Shown: positions 5,821-10,783 of the stretch, one piece after another
Numbering within the stretch: the stretch's first letter is position 1
Layout: every line of letters begins with the position of its first letter
Assembly: GCA_044371535.1 (NCBI GenBank)
Contig: JBILTL010000068.1
Location: 1 to 10,783, forward strand
Length of the DNA stretch: 10,783 nt
Source: CAIZGX01 sp044371535
Lineage (GTDB): Bacteria > Bacteroidota > Bacteroidia > Flavobacteriales_D > Sanyastnellaceae
Direction of reading: 5' to 3'
Translations under genes and position numbers: made by a program
The notes under the pieces: generated by a model
The model's database searches: none
Told to the model about the DNA's origin: nothing
Seen by the model: only the letters and a program-made list of their open reading frames with translations

Positions 5821-6502
5821 AGAGGGGCTTCACCCCTCTTAACATCTCTCGTTTCCCCGGAGGCCCCGCCAATCGCTCAACCACAAACCCCGCTGATTGA
5901 AGATTACGACGCACTTCGCCTTTCGCGCAATACGTGACGAAGATGCCGCCTTCATTCAACAAGTCGAAACATTGCTGCATACGCGCTAACGTCCACAAGC
6001 CAGGCTCAACACGCGGACCAAAGGCATCGTAATAAATGACATCGAATTTCTCTTCGGTTTGAAATTCTTCCAACCCCACTTCCATTCGAACAAATGAAAA
6101 ACTTTCTTGAATGGAAATCCATTCGCCAGCATTCGAAACATGAAATTTCATTTCGAATTGACCTGATCGATTCGCAGCTAATTCATTCAAAATTTCTTTC
6201 GACAACGGATAAGGCTCCAATGCGCAATATTCGATTTTTTTTGTTGCATGTTGAAGGGTTAACAAGGCGTTCAATCCCGTTCCCAAACCCACTTCCAAAA
6301 TGCGAATGATTTCTTTGTCAAAAGCCTTCAATCCGTTTTCAATAAAGACGTGCATAGATTCTTGCACTGCCCCGTGCGTGCTGTGATACGTCTCTTCCAC
6401 TTCCGGAATAAACAACGTGAACGAGCCGTCTGCCGTTTGCTTCAATTCGCGCGTGCGCGATTTGTTCACCGCTGTTTTGTTTAAACTATTTTCTTGATAC
6501 AT
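5819..6502 (-). CDS. mnmD: tRNA (5-methylaminomethyl-2-thiouridine)(34) methyltransferase MnmD
   Basis: A 227-residue DUF752-type methyltransferase. It would carry out the last methylation of the wobble uridine mnm5s2U in some tRNAs, as the stand-alone counterpart of the N-terminal domain of MnmC. The SAM-binding motif is EVGLGTGLN (70-78), with the acidic post-motif in ALEPYPL (94-100). The family-diagnostic segments are YYDAFGPRVEPGLWT (157-171), TYCAKGEVRR (190-199) and GPPGKREML (213-221). The ATG at 6500-6502 leaves 47 bases to the divergent M42 peptidase gene, so both promoters lie in this short interval. The final codons contain a 7-bp G/C-rich hairpin (5821-5839). The stop codon is partly made of repeat copy D, so the C-terminus may have been reset by the repeat. 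Confidence 0.9.
   Translation of the reverse strand: MYQENSLNKTAVNKSRTRELKQTADGSFTLFIPEVEETYHSTHGAVQESMHVFIENGLKAFDKEIIRILEVGLGTGLNALLTLQHATKKIEYCALEPYPLSKEILNELAANRSGQFEMKFHVSNAGEWISIQESFSFVRMEVGLEEFQTEEKFDVIYYDAFGPRVEPGLWTLARMQQCFDLLNEGGIFVTYCAKGEVRRNLQSAGFVVERLAGPPGKREMLRGVKPL
5821..5839. other. GC-rich hairpin inside the last codons of mnmD
   Basis: AGAGGGG (5821-5827) and CCCCTCT (5833-5839) form a perfect 7-bp stem with a five-base loop, ending at the mnmD stop codon. No T-tract follows on either strand, so it is not a standard intrinsic terminator. It could still stabilise the mRNA 3' end together with the adjoining repeat. Confidence 0.4.
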
Positions 6503-6524
6503 TCACCACGGGTTATTACAAGTC

Positions 6525-6532
6525 TATTTTTG
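6525..6532 (+). promoter_or_regulatory. Candidate Bacteroidota -7 promoter element for the M42 peptidase gene
   Basis: TATTTTTG matches the TAnnTTTG consensus of Bacteroidota primary sigma-factor promoters and lies 17 bases before the ATG at 6550. No clear TTTG -33 box is present at the usual distance, so this is a partial match. The leader would be short, which is common in the phylum. Confidence 0.35.
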
Positions 6533-6549
6533 AAATACAAATTATTGCA

Positions 6550-7665
6550 ATGGCAAAGAAAACAAAAGCACCGGCTACAAAAAAACCGAAGAGCATCTTG
6601 AATGCGAAAAGTCACGAGTTCCTTGAGAAGTACATAAACAACATTGCTCCGACCGGATTCGAAACACCTGGACAGCAAATGTGGTTAGATTACATTCGTC
6701 CGTATATAGACACCCACATCGTAGACACCTACGGAACCGTTGTTGGAGTAATTAATCCAGATGCAAAATACAAAGTTGTTGTTGAAGCACACGCCGACGA
6801 AATCGCTTGGTTCGTTCACTACATCACTCCAGACGGATTTATATACTTGCGTCGCAATGGCGGAAGCGATCACATGATTGCACCTTCCATGCGCGTGAAT
6901 ATTCAAACAGCGAAAGGATTGGTGAAAGGTGTATTCGGATGGCCAGCCATTCACGTGCGTCAAGAGAAAGAAGAGACTCCTTCCATGAAAAATATTTTCT
7001 TGGATGTGGGTGCAAGATCAAAAGATGAAGTAGAAGCCATGGGTATTCACGTGGGTTGCGTTGCAACGTTCGAAGATGAATTCATGGTGTTGAACGACAG
7101 ATATTATTTGGGTCGCGCTCTCGACAACCGCATAGGCGGATTCATGATTGCTGAAGTAGCGCGCATGCTGAAAGAGAAAAAAGACAAGCTTCCATTCGGT
7201 GTATACTTCACGAACTCTGTTCAAGAAGAAATTGGTTTGCGTGGTGCTGAAATGATTGCGCATCGCATTAATCCAGATGTTGCGATTGTAACAGACGTTT
7301 GTCACGACACGCAAACTCCGATGATGAGCAAAATCATGAGCGGCGATTTAGCGTGCGGCAGAGGGCCTGTATTGAGCTACGGACCTGCAGTTCAAAACAA
7401 CTTGCTGAAGCACATTGTTACTACAGCTGAAAAGAATAAGATCGACATTCAACGTGCAGCTGTTTATCGCGCTACCGGAACAGACACCGATGCTTTCGCA
7501 TACAGCAATGCAGGTGTTGCGAGTGCGCTGATTTCACTTCCGTTGCGCTACATGCACACGACAGTTGAGATGGTAGCCAAAGACGACGTTGAAGCCGTAA
7601 TTCAATTGATCTATCATTCGTTGAAAGGGATTAAGAACAATCAAGACTGGAGATACATCAAGTAA
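6550..7665 (+). CDS. M42-family aminopeptidase (FrvX/YsdC/TET-like)
   Basis: A 371-residue metallopeptidase of family M42, cytoplasmic co-catalytic di-metal aminopeptidases that usually assemble into large dodecameric shells and trim peptides. The likely metal ligands and catalytic residues are all present: H81 and D83 in EAHADEIAW, D192 in ALDNRIGG, E226-E227 in QEEIGLRG, D249 in VTDVCHD, and H336 in RYMHTTVE. The GTDTDAF block (310-316) is also characteristic. The lid and dimerisation domain would correspond to about residues 85-180. The first 15 residues form a Lys/Ala/Pro-rich tail (MAKKTKAPATKKPK) beyond the usual start. The ATG at 6550 is the only plausible start in the short interval to the divergent mnmD. 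Substrate preference within the family cannot be told. Transcription ends at the hairpin at 7683-7717. Confidence 0.92.
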   Translation: MAKKTKAPATKKPKSILNAKSHEFLEKYINNIAPTGFETPGQQMWLDYIRPYIDTHIVDTYGTVVGVINPDAKYKVVVEAHADEIAWFVHYITPDGFIYLRRNGGSDHMIAPSMRVNIQTAKGLVKGVFGWPAIHVRQEKEETPSMKNIFLDVGARSKDEVEAMGIHVGCVATFEDEFMVLNDRYYLGRALDNRIGGFMIAEVARMLKEKKDKLPFGVYFTNSVQEEIGLRGAEMIAHRINPDVAIVTDVCHDTQTPMMSKIMSGDLACGRGPVLSYGPAVQNNLLKHIVTTAEKNKIDIQRAAVYRATGTDTDAFAYSNAGVASALISLPLRYMHTTVEMVAKDDVEAVIQLIYHSLKGIKNNQDWRYIK

Positions 7666-7682
7666 TTTCATTCAGTGGAAAT

Positions 7683-7717
7683 AAAAAAGAGGAACCGTTG
7701 GTTCCTCTTTTTGTTTG
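7683..7717. terminator. Bidirectional intrinsic terminator between the M42 peptidase gene and recA
   Basis: A perfect 13-bp stem: AAAAAGAGGAACC (7684-7696) pairs with GGTTCCTCTTTTT (7700-7712) around the loop GTT. There is an A-run on the left and a T-run on the right, so it works on both strands. It sits between two convergent genes, 18 bases after the peptidase stop and 15 bases beyond the recA stop. Confidence 0.9.
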
Positions 7718-7731
7718 TCTATGAAATGAGC

Positions 7732-8736
7732 TTATGCTGTTTTCGCTGCAAGCGCTGCTTTCACTTTGCCTTCGATTTCTTCCATTAATTCTGGATTGTC
7801 ATCTAGCAATTGTTTCACCGCATCGCGACCTTGGCCCAATTTAGTTTCTCCGTAAGAGAACCAAGAACCCGCCTTTTTCACAATGGCTAAATCAACACCC
7901 ATGTCAATCAATTCGCCCACACGGCTAATTCCTTGACCATAGATAATGTCGAACTCAGCTGTTCTGAATGGAGGCGCAACTTTGTTTTTTACAACCTTCA
8001 CCTTCGTGTGATTTCCAATTACATTCTCTCCGTCTTTCAACTGAGTAGAACGACGAATATCGATACGAATTGAAGCGTAGAATTTAAGTGCGTTACCACC
8101 TGTTGTTGTTTCAGGGTTACCGAACATTACACCAATCTTCTCACGCAATTGGTTAATGAAGATGCAGCAACATCCGGTCTTGCTAATGGTACCAGTAAGC
8201 TTACGCAAGGCCTTCGACATTAAACGTGCTTGAACACCTACGTTTGAATCGCCCATCTCTCCTTCAATCTCTGAACGTGGAGTCAATGCAGCCACTGAGT
8301 CAATTACAATCAAGTCAATTGCTCCAGAGCGAATAAGATTATCGGCAATCTCTAAACCTTGCTCACCGTTATCTGGCTGAGAGATTAATAGATTTTCTGT
8401 GTCAACACCCAATGCTTCAGCGTAGAATTTATCGAACGCGTGTTCTGCATCGATGATCGCAGCAATGCCGCCCATCTTTTGACATTCAGCAATCGCGTGA
8501 ATGGCTAAGGTTGTTTTACCCGAAGACTCTGGACCGTAGATTTCTACAATTCTTCCTTTCGGAAATCCGCCTATACCTAATGCAAGGTCTAGTCCCAATG
8601 ATCCACTTGGAATGAATTCCATAGCTTCAACAGCGGTGTCACCCAATTTCATTACAGCGCCCTTTCCGTAAGTCTTTTCCAACTTATCCATGGTTAGTTG
8701 AAGGGCTTTCAATTTTTCTTTATTTACTTCTGACAT
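7732..8736 (-). CDS. recA: RecA recombinase
   Basis: A 334-residue RecA of normal bacterial length. It is the cytoplasmic ATP-dependent strand-exchange protein that also triggers the SOS response. Walker A is GPESSGKT (68-75), the catalytic glutamate is E98 in DAEHAFD, and Walker B is DLIVID (141-146). DNA-binding loop 1 follows PRSEIEGEMGDSNVG (153-167), and loop 2 is NQLREKIGVMFGNPETTTGG (195-214). The KVKVVKNKVAPPF strand (245-257) is conserved. The C-terminal tail ends in KAALAAKTA and is short and only mildly acidic compared with proteobacterial RecA. There is no intein or insertion. The 54 bases to the upstream minus-strand gene hold AT-rich DNA with a CAAATTTG palindrome (8762-8769) but no recognisable LexA box. 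Transcription stops at the shared hairpin at 7683-7717. Confidence 0.97.
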   Translation of the reverse strand: MSEVNKEKLKALQLTMDKLEKTYGKGAVMKLGDTAVEAMEFIPSGSLGLDLALGIGGFPKGRIVEIYGPESSGKTTLAIHAIAECQKMGGIAAIIDAEHAFDKFYAEALGVDTENLLISQPDNGEQGLEIADNLIRSGAIDLIVIDSVAALTPRSEIEGEMGDSNVGVQARLMSKALRKLTGTISKTGCCCIFINQLREKIGVMFGNPETTTGGNALKFYASIRIDIRRSTQLKDGENVIGNHTKVKVVKNKVAPPFRTAEFDIIYGQGISRVGELIDMGVDLAIVKKAGSWFSYGETKLGQGRDAVKQLLDDNPELMEEIEGKVKAALAAKTA

Positions 8737-8790
8737 GTTTCTTTAATTTTTAAATGTTTGACAAATTTGTTGTGTGATCTTGTAATGTAT

Positions 8791-9018
8791 TTACGACTTG
8801 TTATTTTTTTTCGGATAGAGGTCACGTATGATAAAAAACACCAGCAGGTACAAGAAAGAAAATCCACAAGCGAAGACCAATGAATTGTCTTTAGCCGGGT
8901 TCTCAACTGTTCCCTTGTTCTTCATGAAGTGATTAAATAATTCATGAGAGATGAACCAACTTAACCCAAACAAAATTGGAGCTAAACCAAGATAAATGAT
9001 GTTAAAAATTTTTGTCAT
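8791..9018 (-). CDS. Small two-segment membrane protein of unknown function
   Basis: A 75-residue protein, MTKIFNIIYLGLAPILFGLS..., not recognised. It has two hydrophobic segments (about residues 5-24 and 45-65), separated by a polar loop containing HFMKNKGTVENPAKDN. It ends in the basic tail YPKKNNKS. The reading frame stays open upstream to 9198, but that part overlaps the signal-peptide region of the divergent gene and has no coding character. The start at 9016-9018 is preferred. It lies 54 bases upstream of recA on the same strand and may share its transcript. The function is unknown; an inner-membrane location is inferred from hydrophobicity. Confidence 0.65.
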   Translation of the reverse strand: MTKIFNIIYLGLAPILFGLSWFISHELFNHFMKNKGTVENPAKDNSLVFACGFSFLYLLVFFIIRDLYPKKNNKS

Positions 9019-9028
9019 AGTTTTTTCA

Positions 9029-9044
9029 TTTCGACTTAGCGAAA
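9029..9044. promoter_or_regulatory. Short inverted repeat in a divergent promoter region
   Basis: TTTCG (9029-9033) and CGAAA (9040-9044) form a 5-bp palindrome around ACTTAG. It lies midway between the divergent starts at 9018 and 9080, where a regulator could affect both genes. The short arms leave chance as a real possibility. Confidence 0.25.
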
Positions 9045-9050
9045 TTGCAC

Positions 9051-9058
9051 TAAATTTA
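9051..9058 (+). promoter_or_regulatory. Candidate -7 promoter element for the DUF3575-like gene
   Basis: TAAATTTA differs from the Bacteroidota TAnnTTTG consensus only at the last base and lies 21 bases before the ATG at 9080. A near-match to the -33 TTTG box (TTTC, 9029-9032) lies 18 bases upstream, close to the usual spacing. Confidence 0.35.
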
Positions 9059-9079
9059 TTCATACAAAAAGAAAAATAT

Positions 9080-9676
9080 ATGCAGTTTATAAGCAAGTTA
9101 TTCGTAATCGTGTTGATATTGACCACAAGTGTGGTTTCAGCACAAAACAAGAACATCCTAAAGTTGGATATTTCTTCACCAATTATGCGCACAGCCAATG
9201 TGTCGTTTGAACATCAAACCAAAGAGCGCTCAAGTTTTGTGATCGGTGCATTGTATCAAGATCAAAGCGACGGTTTTGCAAACAGCTACATCAGCCGCGT
9301 TGCAATTACTCCTGAGTACAGATATTACATGGGGCGCTACAACGCACCTGAGGGAATCTATCTTTCTATGTTTGCACGTTATCAATACATGGAGGCACTC
9401 GAACAAGTCTATTTGGGATATGATCCTATTACTTACGAGAGTTTCTACGAATACACCAAGCGTAACATCAACACCGGTGGTGTTGGAATGTCATTCGGTT
9501 ACCAACGTGTTTTCCAAGAGAAGATAAGCATTGACGTTAACTTCGGAACCATCTGGAACAGTGGCGATACGCGCGTTTCAACAAGCGAACCATTCATTCA
9601 AGCACCTAACGAAGCCTTCCGTCCATATGTTGGATACTTCGTTCGTACAGGTGTTGCGGTTGGATTCTTGTTCTAA
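9080..9676 (+). CDS. Secreted beta-barrel-like protein, DUF3575-type
   Basis: A 198-residue precursor. A signal peptide is clear: MQFISK, a hydrophobic core LFVIVLILTTSVV, then a cleavage site SA|QN after residue 21. The mature part is a string of amphipathic strands with aromatic residues (TPEYRYYMG, YLSMFARYQYME, GGVGMSFGYQRVF, YFVRTGVAVGFLF) and ends in phenylalanine. This matches small outer-membrane barrel proteins of Bacteroidota, often labelled DUF3575. The role is not known. Upstream in-frame codons to 8996 overlap the divergent gene and lack a signal-peptide start, so ATG 9080 is chosen. The stop codon overlaps the stop of the convergent glycosyltransferase gene by four bases, with no terminator between them. 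Confidence 0.8.
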   Translation: MQFISKLFVIVLILTTSVVSAQNKNILKLDISSPIMRTANVSFEHQTKERSSFVIGALYQDQSDGFANSYISRVAITPEYRYYMGRYNAPEGIYLSMFARYQYMEALEQVYLGYDPITYESFYEYTKRNINTGGVGMSFGYQRVFQEKISIDVNFGTIWNSGDTRVSTSEPFIQAPNEAFRPYVGYFVRTGVAVGFLF

Positions 9677-10758
9677 GAAAATTTAGAAAAATCAATCTTA
9701 TCAAAGTCGGCTTGCCAATGCAACGCCGACTTTGCTTTTTTAGTAGCAGCTCTGAACGCTTCGTAAGATGAGGAGTTCAAGATTTTTTGAATTCCTTCAG
9801 CAATGGATTTAGGAGTCACTTCTAAAACTACTTCCCCTACTTTGTATTCATTCACAATTCGAGCAGGTTCAACCAAATTGCTCACAAGCACAGGCACTCC
9901 TGCATGAATGTAGTCGAACAATTTATTTGGAAGAGATAGCGTGTAGTTCATGTGCAAGGGCTTGTCTAGTGAAACTCCTAGATGAACACGCTGCGTTAAC
10001 TTCTTCAATTCGGAATAAGACATACGCGGAAGGACCTTCACTTTTTCTTCCAAATGCAATTCAACAATACGTCTCTTCATGTTTTCTAAATCCCTTCCGG
10101 CTCCAACAATGAGCAATTGAATTCCTTCCAAATATTGAAAGGCTTCCACCAATTCCATCCCGCCTCTATCTGGATCAATGTAGGCCCCTTGAAGCACAAC
10201 GGTCTTCACTTCAAACAGATCAACTTCCTCCTCTAACTCTTCGCTTAAAACTGGCATGTTGCGTTGAACAAACACCTCGCGCTTATACTTCGCTCGATAG
10301 ATTTCTGCTATGCTTTCATTCACTGTAATAAAAACATCTACGAATGGAATGCACCGTTCTTCAATGCGCGTCCAAATGGCTTTAATACGCTCTCTTCCCG
10401 TAAGTCCTTCCGCTTCCGTAAAATACTCATGCGAATCGTAAATGATTTTTGTTCCTCGAAATTTCTTCATGAAAACCGCTGGCCACAAGACATCCAGATC
10501 GTTCGCCCAAATGACATCGGTTTTGTGAAAGAGTAAATAGAAGAACATGCGCACATTCAGCATGACATAAAACAGCGGTCCTTTGCTGAAGAATACACGC
10601 AACCGTTTGGTAGAATAATTACGTTGAAGGGAAATGCTTTCAGGCTTTAAAACGCCTACTAATTGTACTTCCCAATTTTTATGTTGAAGGGAATCGCAAA
10701 TCTTACTTACTCGTTGATCGTACGCAAGATCATTCGAGACGAGGACTGCAACTCGCAT
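9673..10758 (-). CDS. GT4-family glycosyltransferase (GT-B fold)
   Basis: A 361-residue glycosyltransferase. The N-terminal acceptor domain has SNDLAYDQRVSKIC (8-21), a hydrophobic RMFFYLLFHK segment (70-79), ANDLDVLWPA (85-94) and YDSHEYFTE (107-115), all typical of Bacteroidota GT4 enzymes. The C-terminal nucleotide-sugar domain has LIVGAGRDLENMK (216-228) and SLPNKLFDYIHAGVPVL (275-291). The latter is the nucleotide-sugar motif, with D282 where most members have glutamate. It would act at the cytoplasmic face of the inner membrane in surface-polysaccharide or glycolipid synthesis; donor and acceptor are not predictable. The ATG at 10756-10758 is four bases after a TAA (10763-10765) that could end an upstream gene outside the window, suggesting an operon. 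The 3' end overlaps the convergent gene. Confidence 0.88.
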   Translation of the reverse strand: MRVAVLVSNDLAYDQRVSKICDSLQHKNWEVQLVGVLKPESISLQRNYSTKRLRVFFSKGPLFYVMLNVRMFFYLLFHKTDVIWANDLDVLWPAVFMKKFRGTKIIYDSHEYFTEAEGLTGRERIKAIWTRIEERCIPFVDVFITVNESIAEIYRAKYKREVFVQRNMPVLSEELEEEVDLFEVKTVVLQGAYIDPDRGGMELVEAFQYLEGIQLLIVGAGRDLENMKRRIVELHLEEKVKVLPRMSYSELKKLTQRVHLGVSLDKPLHMNYTLSLPNKLFDYIHAGVPVLVSNLVEPARIVNEYKVGEVVLEVTPKSIAEGIQKILNSSSYEAFRAATKKAKSALHWQADFDKIDFSKFS

Positions 10759-10783
10759 AGCTTTATGCCATCATGTTGTTTCG

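Noticed and set aside
9019..9198. 60-codon N-terminal extension of the small membrane protein upstream of recA
   Set aside because: It overlaps the promoter and signal-peptide coding region of the divergent secreted protein and has no coding character; the start at 9018 gives a coherent membrane protein.
10763..10783. C-terminal end of an upstream minus-strand gene
   Set aside because: Six open codons followed by TAA four bases before the glycosyltransferase start are suggestive of an operon, but far too short to support a gene call.

Overview
The window looks like a chromosomal segment of a Bacteroidota bacterium, most likely from the Flavobacteriales. The evidence is a RecA of that type, an MnmD with the DUF752 signature, a DUF3575-type secreted protein, a small protein of the kind databases loosely call 'n-acetylglutamate synthase', and start sites without strong Shine-Dalgarno sequences. 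Genus cannot be assigned from the sequence alone.

Layout. Positions 1-506 (minus strand) hold the 5' end of an OsmC-family gene and, just upstream of it, a small conserved protein gene. Positions 507-1053 carry no gene. They hold a candidate structured-RNA or repeat motif (659-730) followed by an unusual family of short palindromic repeats. A SAM-dependent methyltransferase (1054-1650) comes next and is followed at once by a second repeat element (about 1654-1814). Positions 1959-5677 form an AT-rich, plus-strand block: a TauE/SafE-like permease, two tandem sterol-desaturase/fatty-acid-hydroxylase paralogues and an acyltransferase-3 membrane protein. A 59-bp repeat copy lies on each side of this block (1723-1781 and 5762-5820). 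Positions 5819-8736 are housekeeping: mnmD (minus), an M42 aminopeptidase (plus, divergent from mnmD), a strong bidirectional terminator and recA (minus). The right end has a 75-residue membrane protein (minus), a secreted DUF3575-like protein (plus) and a GT4 glycosyltransferase (minus) whose 3' end overlaps the DUF3575-like gene by four bases.

How genes may work together. The two hydroxylase-like enzymes and the acyltransferase are closely spaced and co-directional, so they plausibly form one operon modifying a lipid or surface glycan; the substrate cannot be read from the sequence. The housekeeping genes look like independent units with short divergent or convergent junctions.

The most unusual signal is the repeat family. 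Each 59-bp unit is built on a 15-bp period of a constant CATTCG hexamer alternating with a 9-base mini-palindrome. The palindrome arms differ within a unit (TTC/GAA, CCC/GGG, TCT/AGA) yet stay complementary. Four forward copies and two diverged reverse-orientation arms are present. Two of the forward copies pair with the reverse arms to form larger inverted-repeat elements.
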